From UBA6059 sp965227155 (GTDB lineage Bacteria; Bacteroidota; Bacteroidia; Cytophagales; Cyclobacteriaceae): a stretch of 64,000 bases of DNA. This document shows positions 32,758 to 41,946 of this stretch, piece after piece. The position numbers and the translations under genes were made by a program. How positions within the stretch are numbered: position 1 is the stretch's first letter; every line of letters starts with the position of its first letter. The notes under the pieces were generated by a model, which was given only the letters and a program-made list of their open reading frames with translations, ran no database searches and was not told the DNA's origin. The DNA is taken from NCBI GenBank assembly GCA_965227155.1, contig OZ245731.1, positions 3,596,001-3,660,000 on the forward strand, read 5' to 3'.

Positions 32758-33897
32758 CTACCCGATCGCCTGCTCCAGATCTTCGATCAGGTCCTCTACA
32801 TCTTCAATACCTACACTCAGCCTGATCAAACTATCGGTCAGCCCGGTCTCCAACCTGTGCTCGCGTGGGATGCTCGCATGTGTCATGGAGGCAGGGTGGC
32901 CCACCAGCGACTCTACACCACCAAGGGATTCGGCCAGGCTGAATATTTTAAAGTTGCTTAGTACTTTCATGGCAATTTCCTCACGGTCATCCAGCAGCGT
33001 AAAGGACAGCATACCACCGAAATCTTTCATTTGCTTTCTGGCTATATCGTGGTTAAGGTGGTCATCAAATCCCGGCCAGTACACCTTGTCTACTTTAGGA
33101 TGCGCCTTCAGAAAATGAGCTATTCTTTTGCCATTTTCACAATGCCGCTGCATTCGAACATGCAGGGTTTTGATACCTCGCAGCACCAAAAAGCAGTCCT
33201 GTGGTCCCGGAACTGCCCCACAGCTGTTTTGTATGAAGGCCAGTCGCTCTGCCACCTCATCATGGTTGGTCATGATAGCCCCCATTACTGTATCGGAGTG
33301 GCCGGCCAGGTACTTGGTCACGGAGTGCATCACAATATCCGCTCCGAGATCGATAGGGTTTTGGAGGTAGGGTGATGAAAAAGTATTGTCTACCACCAGC
33401 ATGGCTCTATGGCTATGGGCAATTTTGGCTGCTCCCGAGATATCCACCACATTCATCATGGGGTTGGTAGGCGTTTCCACCCAGATCATTTTTGTATTGG
33501 CATTGATTTCCTTTTCAATATTCTTGATGCGCGACATATCCACAAACTTGAATTTGATGCCATAGGGCTCAAATATCTTCGTGAATATCCTGTAGGTCCC
33601 ACCATACAGGTCATTGGTGCTGATTACCTCATCGCCAGGCTTGAGCAGCTTGATCAGCGCATCGGTTGCGCCCATGCCTGAAGAGAAGCATAGGCCGTGT
33701 TTAGCATTTTCCAGGGCTGCCAGGTTTTTTTGGAGGGCATCTCTAGTAGGATTTTGTGTGCGCGCATACTCAAATCCTTTGTGATTGCCCGGGCTGGCCT
33801 GCACATAGGTTGAAGTTTGAAAAATGGGTGTCATGATGGCACCGGTAGATGGGTCAGGCTCCAGACCTGCATGTATGGTTTTGGTTCCGAATCTCAT
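32758..33897 (-). CDS. Cystathionine gamma-synthase / gamma-lyase (Cys/Met PLP enzyme)
   Basis: A 379-residue PLP-dependent trans-sulfuration enzyme. Typical family elements: TIHAGLEPDPSTGAIMTPIF at the start, YARTQNPTRDALQKNLAALE, SSGMGATDALIKLL (PLP phosphate), VETPTNPMMNVVDI, and the Schiff-base lysine in SVTKYLAGHSD. The C-terminal SLAESLGGVESLVGHPASMTHASIP segment is shared by gamma-synthase (MetB) and gamma-lyase, and sequence alone does not separate the two. It stands alone, with no other methionine or cysteine genes nearby. Confidence 0.92.
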   Translation of the reverse strand: MRFGTKTIHAGLEPDPSTGAIMTPIFQTSTYVQASPGNHKGFEYARTQNPTRDALQKNLAALENAKHGLCFSSGMGATDALIKLLKPGDEVISTNDLYGGTYRIFTKIFEPYGIKFKFVDMSRIKNIEKEINANTKMIWVETPTNPMMNVVDISGAAKIAHSHRAMLVVDNTFSSPYLQNPIDLGADIVMHSVTKYLAGHSDTVMGAIMTNHDEVAERLAFIQNSCGAVPGPQDCFLVLRGIKTLHVRMQRHCENGKRIAHFLKAHPKVDKVYWPGFDDHLNHDIARKQMKDFGGMLSFTLLDDREEIAMKVLSNFKIFSLAESLGGVESLVGHPASMTHASIPREHRLETGLTDSLIRLSVGIEDVEDLIEDLEQAIG

Positions 33898-34181
33898 GGG
33901 TTAATTTTAATTTATCATTTTGCAATTATCAATTAACGAAAGTCAATTAACAACTGAGATGCCATTAAGTTGAGCGGCTCATTTCAAATTCCTCTGGCTA
34001 ACCCTATCATCGATGGAGACAATTTGGTTTTAATGTAATGGTTTTGCCATTCATTGAATGGGATAATAGGCGCTTCATTAAGCGGTGTTCAAATAGAGTT
34101 CAATTACCAGTTTAGGATCATCTCAATTTGTCATTTTGTTGGCGAAATGCTGATGTGTGTCTCCATTAATTGAGTGAAATA

Positions 34182-34208
34182 ATGGATTGTGAGGACACAA
34201 TCCATGGC
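34182..34208 (+). repeat. 27-nt AGGA-loop palindrome, copy 8 (GGATTGTG variant)
   Basis: Perfect 10-bp stem ATGGATTGTG/CACAATCCAT with AGGA loop and GGC tail. Relative to copy 7 the stem bases differ on both arms in a matching way. It sits 13 bases past the end of the truncated HigA-like gene. Confidence 0.85.
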
Positions 34209-34221
34209 ACTAAAGTACAAC

Positions 34222-34401
34222 CTATGATAGAGGATCAGGTGACTCAATGGGATAGTGTTCATCTTCATATTTTTCTATTAGTATAGAAAGAACTTCTGAC
34301 TCATCACCTTCTTCAGTATTAGCAGGAGCATGAAAAATTTCTTCAAGCCTTAATAAGGCTTGTTCATAATCCTCTTCAGTTTTAATAGCTTTTATTTTCA
34401 T
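34222..34401 (-). pseudogene. Truncated HigA-like antitoxin (N-terminal part)
   Basis: A 59-residue frame from ATG 34401: MKIKAIKTEEDYEQALLRLE, EGDESEVLSILIEKYEDEHYPI and a PDPLS end. This is the N-terminal region of COG5499-type HigA antitoxins, which continue with an IEAIKFRMEQ segment and an XRE helix-turn-helix. Here it stops right after PDP, so the DNA-binding half is missing. No HigB toxin gene is adjacent. The break end faces palindrome copy 8. It could still be expressed, but it cannot work as a normal repressor. Confidence 0.65.
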
Positions 34402-34439
34402 GAATCGATCTGGTCAAAGTAATCGCACATCAGTAAATA

Positions 34440-36041
34440 TCAATCTTGTCTGAAAAACTCTTCAAGCTTCATTTTAGCATCATTGCGTTCCAGATATTGA
34501 GGTGAAAGACTTGGTTTGCCGGGAAAGTTCTCCATGTGCAGTGTTTGCGTAGGGAAGGCGAAATTAATTCCAAGCTGCTCGGCCAGTCGCACGACTTGCA
34601 GCAATACCTCATGCCGTGCCCGTAGCTCATTAGGCCAGTCAGGCACGCTAAAAAAGATGTAAAACATGATATTTAAGGAAAAGCTGGCCATATCATTGAA
34701 ATAGATGTGGTAATAATCTTTCCTGGTATCCGGATGGTTTTCCACGATCTTGCGCAGGCCATTTACAAACTCCTCTATCATATAGGGTGGTGTATCATAG
34801 GTGACCGCTATTTGGGTGTAAAACCGGCGGTATTGGCGCAGGCCATGATTGTCGATGGTGCTATCGGCTAGTTTACCATTAGGTACATAGACCACCGAAT
34901 TTCGAAAAGTCCTGACCCGCGTGGAACGAAAGCCCACCTCTTCCACAGTGCCATCAATATCACCTGAGGTCACCCAGTCACCGATCTGAAATGGTTTATC
35001 AATGAATATCATCAATGACCCGAAGAAGTTCTTGATGGTGTCCTGAGCAGCAAGGGCAAATGCCAAACCACCGATAGATAGACCGGTAAGCAGCGGAAGG
35101 ATTGGCACATTCAAATTTTCCAACGCCACGAGTGTACCAATGACCACTACAAAGGTTTTTAAGGTCTTGCGCACTAGTGGTACAATCTGGTCATCAAGGG
35201 TGCTCTCGGTTTGCATTGCAGCTTTTTCGAGGTACAAAGCCAGGATATTGACCAGTCGATAGCATACGATGGTAGCAAATAAAGGCAGCAGGGCATCAAG
35301 GCCCATAATCATATACTGCGTAATGTCTGGTGCCAGCTGTAGTACCGGAATAAACACGACGAGCAATCCAAGGATCACGAAAACACTAAGCGGCCGGGCC
35401 ACAGGCAAAATGTATTTATCAGCCATTTGCTGTCTTCCAGATCGCTTCAGCACACGATAGATGATTTTTTCAAAAAGGCTGGTCAGCAGCTTGTGGACAA
35501 TAAAGGAAACCAATGCCAGCATGAGAATGCCAAAATGTTGCCATGCGTGTAGCCCAAATATTTTACGCGTGGCTACTTTGGGCAGGATATTGAGCAGCTT
35601 GTGGGTGCCAAATCGAAAAACCTCCTTGTGGATGCGGTCGACATTATCAATTACCCGCTGAGATATAATCCATTGTTTTCCTGATTTTTCCAGATATAAT
35701 TCTGGATAATCCTTTACAATCACATATTCATAGGCATTGCGGGTACTATCGTAATAATCGGTGGCTTTAGGTACTTCATTCATATAGATGTAATGGCCGC
35801 CACCATCGAGGATTTGCTTCAGTTCAATTGCAATCTCAATACGATAGTCCATTGATAAGCCCTCTGCCTTTACGAAAGAGGCAGCTTTATCGGGGTTATA
35901 ATTATCTTCCTGAAGGTTGCTCAGGAAGGTAAACATCGTTTGGTACGGTGAACTCAAGTCTACCCTGCTGGAATCCCTTTGTGCAAAGGCGCTGCAGGTA
36001 AAAAAGTATAGGCTAATGAGTAGTAAAACCCTGTATCGCAT
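34440..36041 (-). CDS. MscS-family mechanosensitive channel
   Basis: A 533-residue inner-membrane channel that opens under membrane tension in hypo-osmotic shock. A signal peptide (LLLISLYFFTCSAFAQR) and a periplasmic domain (about residues 20-160) precede four or five membrane helices. The pore and vestibule signature is LTGLSIGGLAFALAAQDTIKNFFGSLMIFIDKPFQIGDWV, followed by the beta domain (EEVGFRSTRVRTFRNSVVYVPNGKL). The long N-terminal extension places it among the MscM/YnaI-size members rather than short MscS. Divergent from dcp. Confidence 0.93.
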   Translation of the reverse strand: MRYRVLLLISLYFFTCSAFAQRDSSRVDLSSPYQTMFTFLSNLQEDNYNPDKAASFVKAEGLSMDYRIEIAIELKQILDGGGHYIYMNEVPKATDYYDSTRNAYEYVIVKDYPELYLEKSGKQWIISQRVIDNVDRIHKEVFRFGTHKLLNILPKVATRKIFGLHAWQHFGILMLALVSFIVHKLLTSLFEKIIYRVLKRSGRQQMADKYILPVARPLSVFVILGLLVVFIPVLQLAPDITQYMIMGLDALLPLFATIVCYRLVNILALYLEKAAMQTESTLDDQIVPLVRKTLKTFVVVIGTLVALENLNVPILPLLTGLSIGGLAFALAAQDTIKNFFGSLMIFIDKPFQIGDWVTSGDIDGTVEEVGFRSTRVRTFRNSVVYVPNGKLADSTIDNHGLRQYRRFYTQIAVTYDTPPYMIEEFVNGLRKIVENHPDTRKDYYHIYFNDMASFSLNIMFYIFFSVPDWPNELRARHEVLLQVVRLAEQLGINFAFPTQTLHMENFPGKPSLSPQYLERNDAKMKLEEFFRQD

Positions 36042-36102
36042 AGCTTGTAATTTGTGTAAATATAAAATGAATTTTTAGACTGGCTGCCACGTTGATAATA
36101 GC

Positions 36103-36110
36103 TAGTTTTG
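36103..36110 (+). promoter_or_regulatory. Candidate -7 element of dcp (TAnnTTTG)
   Basis: TAGTTTTG, 22 bases before the dcp ATG. Matches the Bacteroidota sigma consensus -7. No clear -33 TTTG at the right distance. Confidence 0.4.
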
Positions 36111-36131
36111 CAACCTAAAAAACCTCAGGAA

Positions 36132-38171
36132 ATGGAGAAAAACCCTTTAATTGAAGCTTTTGACACCCCTTATGGAATACCACCTTTTCATGCCATTGAG
36201 TCGGCGCATTTTCTGCCGGCCATCAAGGCTAATATTGAAAAAGCAAGGGCAGAGATAGCTGCGATACTATCCATCGAGGAGGCACCTACATTTAAAAATA
36301 CGATCGAAGCACTGGAATATACCGGAGAAATGCTGGGGCTTTCTGCAGGCGTACTATTTAATCTGAACGCCGCTGAGACCAATCCTGATATTCAGAAGGC
36401 AGCTATGGAGGTAAGTCCATTGCTCACTGAATTTCATAATGACATTGCACAGAATGAGGCCTTATTTGAGCGCATCAATAAAGTGTACCAGGAAAAGGAG
36501 CAGTTGGACCTTGCTGCAGAGGAGCAGATGCTACTGGATAAGACTTACAAAAGGTTTGTACGAAGCGGAGCAAAGCTTGACGCGGAACAGAAAGATGCCT
36601 TTAGGGCGATTACCAAGGAATTGGCTGAGCTGGAACTGAAATTTGGTGAGCATGTGCTGGCTGAAACCAACCGCTATGAACTCCATCTTACAGATCAAAA
36701 TGACCTTGCCGGGTTGCCGGACTATATCATTGAGGCTGCAGCTGATACTGCGAAAAGCAAGCAAAAGGAAGGCTATATTTTCACTTTGCAAGCGCCCAGC
36801 TACATACCCTTTATGGAGCATGCCGACAATAGAGCTTTGCGAGAAAAACAGTTTAAAGCCTATATGTCAAAGGGTATCAAAGGGGATGAATATGATAACC
36901 GGGAGATCATTCAAAAGATTGTGAAGTTACGCCTTGAAAAGGCGCAGCTGCTGGGTTACAGTAGCTATGCTGACTATGTGCTTGAAGAGCGAATGGCCAA
37001 TAGCCAGGATCGGGTGGGCAAATTTTTGGACGAGCTACTCGAAAAGGCATTGCCTAAAGCCAAAGCTGAGGTAGAGGAAATAAAGGCTTTTGTGAAGGCC
37101 AGGGGAGAAGATATTGACCTTCAGCGCTGGGACTGGGCGTATTATTCAGAGAAACTAAAAAAGGAAAAATACAGCATCAGCGATGAGCTGCTGAAACCCT
37201 ACTTCAAGCTTGAGCAGGTTATCGACGGGGTTTTTAAGGTAGCCCAAAAACTGTATGGCCTCAATTTTGTGCAGGAAAACGATTTGCCCAAATACCACAA
37301 GGATGTCACAACCTACAGGGTGACCGACAATAATGATAGGCTGATGGCCATATTTTTTGCCGATTTTTTCCCCAGGGAAGGCAAGCGAGGAGGCGCCTGG
37401 ATGACTGCCTACCGTGATATGTACTCTAAAGATGGCGAAGAGATGAGGCCATTGGTCTCCATCGTATGCAATTTTACCCCGCCATCATCGAAAAGGCCAT
37501 CCTTACTCACCTTCGATGAAGTAAGAACCCTTTTCCATGAATTTGGTCATGCGCTGCATGCTATGCTGGCGGAAGGCAGGTATAGCTCGCTTACCGGTAC
37601 CAGCGTGTTCTGGGATTTTGTAGAGCTACCCTCGCAGATTATGGAAAACTGGACTTTCGAGAAAGCCTGTCTCGACCTGTTTGCTTCACATTATGAAACC
37701 AATGAGAAAATCCCTCAGGAATTGATTGATAAAATCATTGCTGCGGCTAATTACCACGAGGCTTATCAGACAGTGCGGCAGGTTAGCTTTGCCAAATTGG
37801 ATATGGCATGGCATAGCATTACTGATGCATCTCAAATTGATGATGTAATGGCTTTTGAAAAAGAAGTTTTTGCACCTACCGAGCTATTCCCCCCGGTTGA
37901 CAACACCTGCATGAGTGCGCAATTTGGGCACATCTTTAGCGGCGGCTATGCAGCAGGCTATTATTCGTACAAATGGGCAGAAGTGCTAGATGCTGATGCT
38001 TATGCGATGTTTAAAGAACATGGAATTTTTGATAAGGCTGTTGCTCAGGCGTTTAAAGAGCATATCTTGTCCAAGGGTGGATCTGAGCATCCGATGGTGC
38101 TTTACAAAAGGTTTAGGAAGAAAGAACCGTCCATTGATGCCTTGCTGGAGCGCAGTGGCCTTGCTTCTTAA
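36132..38171 (+). CDS. dcp: M3-family peptidyl-dipeptidase Dcp
   Basis: Zinc metallopeptidase that removes C-terminal dipeptides from oligopeptides (M3A, oligopeptidase A/Dcp group). About 679 residues from MEKNPLIEAF. The TTG eight codons upstream is not needed. The catalytic HExxH is LFHEFGHALHAML, with the third zinc ligand Glu downstream in the VFWDFVELPSQIMENW block. The MADYxLExRMA-like AVYADYVLEERMANS region and the C-terminal SGGYAAGYYSYKWAEVLDADAYAMF are both family hallmarks. No signal peptide, so cytoplasmic. Confidence 0.95.
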   Translation: MEKNPLIEAFDTPYGIPPFHAIESAHFLPAIKANIEKARAEIAAILSIEEAPTFKNTIEALEYTGEMLGLSAGVLFNLNAAETNPDIQKAAMEVSPLLTEFHNDIAQNEALFERINKVYQEKEQLDLAAEEQMLLDKTYKRFVRSGAKLDAEQKDAFRAITKELAELELKFGEHVLAETNRYELHLTDQNDLAGLPDYIIEAAADTAKSKQKEGYIFTLQAPSYIPFMEHADNRALREKQFKAYMSKGIKGDEYDNREIIQKIVKLRLEKAQLLGYSSYADYVLEERMANSQDRVGKFLDELLEKALPKAKAEVEEIKAFVKARGEDIDLQRWDWAYYSEKLKKEKYSISDELLKPYFKLEQVIDGVFKVAQKLYGLNFVQENDLPKYHKDVTTYRVTDNNDRLMAIFFADFFPREGKRGGAWMTAYRDMYSKDGEEMRPLVSIVCNFTPPSSKRPSLLTFDEVRTLFHEFGHALHAMLAEGRYSSLTGTSVFWDFVELPSQIMENWTFEKACLDLFASHYETNEKIPQELIDKIIAAANYHEAYQTVRQVSFAKLDMAWHSITDASQIDDVMAFEKEVFAPTELFPPVDNTCMSAQFGHIFSGGYAAGYYSYKWAEVLDADAYAMFKEHGIFDKAVAQAFKEHILSKGGSEHPMVLYKRFRKKEPSIDALLERSGLAS

Positions 38172-38199
38172 GAGCAGTTCTGTACGATGAAAATCAGAA

Positions 38200-38222
38200 G
38201 TGTAGATTCTTTTCTACATTAA
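38200..38222 (+). terminator. Weak terminator after dcp
   Basis: TGTAGA/TCTACA stem with a T-rich loop, followed by TTAATTTTCTTTTT. It lies about 30 bases after the stop. Confidence 0.4.
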
Positions 38223-38444
38223 TTTTCTTTTTAGCAGAACTCAGAGCTATAATACCAAAGTGATGGTATTCATTTCGAGCAAATCCAAGTCCATCTTAGC
38301 ACAATAGTTCGATCCTATTGGGATACTATTTCTCTAAATTTAGCTGGTTGGTCGGGCGACGTTCTGTTGTCCGGCTTTTTTTATGCCTTTTTTTCTTGAA
38401 TATCCTGGCTTTAGATGGGTATTTTTACAGCCAAATTTCCAGCT

Positions 38445-38996
38445 ATGTTAAGTCACTTTCAGGAGCAAAAACTCAATCACTTTTTCAACATCATGGACCA
38501 TGATAAAAATGGTCAACTTGAGCAGTATGATTTTGAAGCGCTCGCCGAGAACTACAGTATCCTTTTTGGATATGACCCGGGTGACGAGGACTTTGAGGCT
38601 GTACGAAAGGCCTGTTTGCGACAATGGTATGATCTGGTAGAATTCATCAAGCCCGGCACTGATACCATCTCCAAAGATCAGTGGTTTGAATTTACAGAAA
38701 AGGCCATCATGGGTAGTAATTACGAGATGTACAATGACTATTTCACAAGGCTTACCGACGATCTCTTTAGCGGGTTTGATTCTGATAAGGATGGCTACAT
38801 CTCATTGATGGAATACGTGGATATGTTTGTGGCATATGGTATTGAAGTCCGGTTTTCTGCGAAATCTTTCAAAAAACTTGATCGAAATGCGGATGAAGTA
38901 ATCAGCAGGGAAGAGCTTATTGCCGCATTAAAGGAGTATTTCTTTAGTGACGATCCCGCAGCGAAGGGCAATTATTTATTTGGTTTTATGCCCTGA
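38445..38996 (+). CDS. EF-hand calcium-binding protein (sarcoplasmic/calexcitin-like), copy 1
   Basis: About 183 residues with no signal peptide from the internal MLSHFQEQKLNHFFNIMD start, which aligns with the start of the second copy at 60957. EF-hand loops are DHDKNGQLEQYDF (first), DSDKDGYISLMEY (third) and a weak DRNADEVISREEL (fourth, lacking the Gly at loop position 6). The second site is degenerate. This architecture matches four-EF-hand sarcoplasmic-type proteins, which are unusual but known in Bacteroidota and actinobacteria. It probably buffers or senses calcium in the cytoplasm. Confidence 0.85.
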   Translation: MLSHFQEQKLNHFFNIMDHDKNGQLEQYDFEALAENYSILFGYDPGDEDFEAVRKACLRQWYDLVEFIKPGTDTISKDQWFEFTEKAIMGSNYEMYNDYFTRLTDDLFSGFDSDKDGYISLMEYVDMFVAYGIEVRFSAKSFKKLDRNADEVISREELIAALKEYFFSDDPAAKGNYLFGFMP

Positions 38997-39143
38997 CGAT
39001 GTTGCTATAATCTGAGAATCAACTATTTTTGCTTCATTATGAAGCTAATGCCTGTGGATATTGTCTCCTTTAATGGCTCCTTCTTTCAATAAGAAGCAGC
39101 TATCCATCCTTTTTTAATTTTTTCTCACAGGTAATTAATCATC

Positions 39144-40553
39144 ATGTCAAGATTTTCAATCACTAGCTTAAAAAGGCTATTTCAATATGCCATATTGGCT
39201 TTAAAAGGGTCTGAAAAGGAGTTCACGACCGGCAGCATCAATAAGGCTATTTTCATGCTTTCTATTCCCATGGTTCTCGAGATGGTCATGGAGTCATTGT
39301 TTGCTGTAGTAGATGTGTTCTGGGTAGGCAAAATTGGTACAGACGCAGTAGCTACTGTAGGTCTCACAGAGTCTATGATTACACTTGTTTATTCTGTATC
39401 AATAGGGCTGAGCATGGCTGCCACTGCTATGGTAGCCCGCAGGGTAGGTGAGAAAAACACAAGAGCTGCCGGCACAGTGGCCTTTCAGGCAATCCTGCTG
39501 GGTGTGGCTTTTTCTATTTTAATCGGTGTCCTGGGTGTGGTTTATGCCAAAGACCTGCTTCGGATCATGGGTGCAGAACCGAGTGTGGTAGAAAGCGGCT
39601 GGCGATTTACTGCTGTATTGTTTGGTGGTAACCTGAGCATTATGCTGTTATTCCTCAACAATGCCATTTTCAGAGGGGCCGGTGATGCCTCCATAGCCAT
39701 GAGGGCGCTATGGATATCCAATGGGCTCAACCTTGTTTTGGATCCTGTATTTATTTTCGGTTGGTGGATTGTGCCCGCTTATGGCGTAACCGGTGCGGCC
39801 ATTGCTACTACTATAGGACGGTCTATCGGTGTACTCTATCAGCTGTATTTTCTGCTTAATGTAAGATCCATTGTATCCATCCAGGCTGAGAATATCAAGA
39901 TCAAATGGAAGGCCCTGATGAGCTTGTTGAATATTTCAGCCTCTGGTATGTCTCAATTTTTAATTGAATCGGCAAGCTGGATTTTCCTTACTAGAGTGAT
40001 ATCTGTTTTTGGCAGTGAAGCTTTGGCCGGCTATACGATAGCCGTGCGGATCATTATTTTTTGCATCCTACCCTCATGGGGTCTTGCTAATGCAGCAGCT
40101 ACTTTGGTAGGTCAAAACCTGGGCGCCAAGCAACCGGAAAGAGCAGAACTGTCGGTCTGGCGCACCGGTAAATTCAATATGTATTTCCTGTTGCTGATTT
40201 CTATTTTCTGTATTGCCCTGGCCGAACCATTGATGTATTTTTTTACCAGTGAACCGTTGGTAGTGGATTTCGGTAAAGCGGCGCTACAGATAATTTGCCT
40301 GGGCTATGTGTTTTTTGGCTATGGGATGGTTGTTTCACAGGCATTTAATGGTGCCGGCGATACCCGCACACCCATGTGGATCAACATTGTATGCTTCTGG
40401 GTTTTGCAAATACCGCTAGCCTATTTCACAGCTGTGTATTTGAATTGGGGGCCTACGGGTGTATTTGTGTCGATAGCACTTTGCCATTCCATCCATGCGT
40501 TAGCGGCCATTTCTATTTTCAGAAAAGGCAGATGGAAAACCGTACAGGTTTAA
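39144..40553 (+). CDS. MATE-family multidrug/Na+ efflux transporter
   Basis: A 469-residue inner-membrane antiporter with twelve predicted helices. MATE signatures: SINKAIFMLSIPMVLEMVMESLF in the first helix, ALAGYTIAVRII and LGAKQPERAELSVWRTGKFN between the halves, and FNGAGDTRTPMWINIVCFW in the second half. Drug or metabolite is exchanged for Na+ or H+. It starts with ATG 39144 after an A/T-rich leader. It ends just before a bidirectional terminator shared with the amidohydrolase gene. Confidence 0.95.
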   Translation: MSRFSITSLKRLFQYAILALKGSEKEFTTGSINKAIFMLSIPMVLEMVMESLFAVVDVFWVGKIGTDAVATVGLTESMITLVYSVSIGLSMAATAMVARRVGEKNTRAAGTVAFQAILLGVAFSILIGVLGVVYAKDLLRIMGAEPSVVESGWRFTAVLFGGNLSIMLLFLNNAIFRGAGDASIAMRALWISNGLNLVLDPVFIFGWWIVPAYGVTGAAIATTIGRSIGVLYQLYFLLNVRSIVSIQAENIKIKWKALMSLLNISASGMSQFLIESASWIFLTRVISVFGSEALAGYTIAVRIIIFCILPSWGLANAAATLVGQNLGAKQPERAELSVWRTGKFNMYFLLLISIFCIALAEPLMYFFTSEPLVVDFGKAALQIICLGYVFFGYGMVVSQAFNGAGDTRTPMWINIVCFWVLQIPLAYFTAVYLNWGPTGVFVSIALCHSIHALAAISIFRKGRWKTVQV

Positions 40554-40571
40554 TGATAAAAAAGCAATGAA

Positions 40572-40600
40572 AACAGGCTGTACTATTTGGTCAGCCTGTT
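40572..40600. terminator. Bidirectional terminator between MATE and amidohydrolase genes
   Basis: Perfect 9-bp stem AACAGGCTG/CAGCCTGTT, T-rich on both sides (TTTTC on the minus, TTCCTTCTTTT on the plus). The right arm lies inside the last codons of the minus-strand amidohydrolase gene. Confidence 0.75.
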
Positions 40601-41935
40601 TCCTTCTTTTTTGACCACAGTGCCATGTTTGATAACCAAATCTACATTCTGTAAAAGGGATATATAGCGGAGTACATCACCATCTACAGCAATGATATCC
40701 GCATATTTACCTTCTTCTATGGTTCCGTAATCCTTGTCTACGCCCATCATTACCGAAGGCCAGTAGGTGGCACTTTTGATAGCTAGTATGGGGTCATAAC
40801 CAAATTCATTTACCCATACATCAAGTTCATTCCAGGTGGACTGACTGTGAAATTTCATGGGTATACCGCTATCGGTACCGATCATCAAAATTACGCCGGC
40901 TTCTTTCAGCTGATTGAATTTACGCTCCAGATGCGGCTTTCGATAGGGCGTCATTTGAAAATAGCTGAGACGCTCAGGATGCTTCAAGGAATTTTTGATA
41001 TCGGCAACAATGGAATCGGGCAACCCGAGATGCCAGCTGTCATTGTCCAGCTTTTCGGGATTATCCCGTACATATTCAAAGTTGTACAAGCCTTCTAGCG
41101 TTGGAGTCCAAAAGAGCTTATTGCCGGATGCTGTCCGCTCCTTTATCATATCAATGATATCTTCAGGGTACTCCGGCGCATTGGCAAGCCCGGTATGCTC
41201 AAAATTATCAATACCAAAGTTTAGGCCTCTTCGGATCTCTTCGGGGCGATGGGAATGGGCTACTACGGGTAGGCCCTGCTTGTGGGCTTCATCCACTACC
41301 GCGGCTGCTTCTTCCAGGGTCATTCTGTCCTGATCGATGTATTTGATCACATCTACTCCGGCTTTGGCAAGCTGACGCACTTTAGCTCGGGCATCATCCG
41401 CTCCATTCACACCCCACCGATAGTATTCAGTACCTGGGTACGGTTTCTTTTGAATGAAAGGCCCGGAGATATATAAGGTGGGGCCGGGGATTTCACCTTT
41501 TCTGATGCGCTCTCTTACCTCCAAAGACTCTTCTAATGGACCACCAAGATCCCTGGCGCTGGTAACACCTGCCATTAGTAACTGATGGGCTGAAGCGGGC
41601 ATAATCACCGATCCAAATATATTCCGGTAGGTAGGACGCCAATGAGCATAATCGCCATGGCCATTGATCTGAAGGTGTGCATGGCTTTCCCAAAGCCCGG
41701 GCAATACGCTCATGCCCTCAGTAGAGATCACTTCAGCGTCAGCTGGGATTTCCATATTATCAACCTGGCCTATGGCCTTGATCCGGTCGCCTTCAATGAT
41801 AATCACCGAGTTTTTGATTACAGGCCCTCCATTGCCATCGATAAGCGTACCGCCCACAAGGGCTTTCAGATTTTGCGCCTGTAAAGGGGCAACCATAATC
41901 CATAGGATCATGATTCCATAAGTAAAAAGTTTCAT
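40583..41935 (-). CDS. Secreted amidohydrolase-family protein
   Basis: A 450-residue metal-dependent hydrolase with signal peptide (FTYGIMILWIMVAPLQAQN). Metal-ligand motifs: LWESHAHLQING (HxH after the central strand), VIKYIDQD (a Lys likely carboxylated), VAHSHRPEEI, NFEHTG, and GTDSGIPMKFHSQ (last Asp). The closing YGTIEEGKYADIIAVDGD strand is the small beta-domain typical of imidazolonepropionase-like or prolidase-like members. The substrate cannot be told. The export signal points to peptide or amide breakdown in the periplasm. Confidence 0.9.
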   Translation of the reverse strand: MKLFTYGIMILWIMVAPLQAQNLKALVGGTLIDGNGGPVIKNSVIIIEGDRIKAIGQVDNMEIPADAEVISTEGMSVLPGLWESHAHLQINGHGDYAHWRPTYRNIFGSVIMPASAHQLLMAGVTSARDLGGPLEESLEVRERIRKGEIPGPTLYISGPFIQKKPYPGTEYYRWGVNGADDARAKVRQLAKAGVDVIKYIDQDRMTLEEAAAVVDEAHKQGLPVVAHSHRPEEIRRGLNFGIDNFEHTGLANAPEYPEDIIDMIKERTASGNKLFWTPTLEGLYNFEYVRDNPEKLDNDSWHLGLPDSIVADIKNSLKHPERLSYFQMTPYRKPHLERKFNQLKEAGVILMIGTDSGIPMKFHSQSTWNELDVWVNEFGYDPILAIKSATYWPSVMMGVDKDYGTIEEGKYADIIAVDGDVLRYISLLQNVDLVIKHGTVVKKEGNRLTK

Positions 41936-41946
41936 AATGGTAGGTT

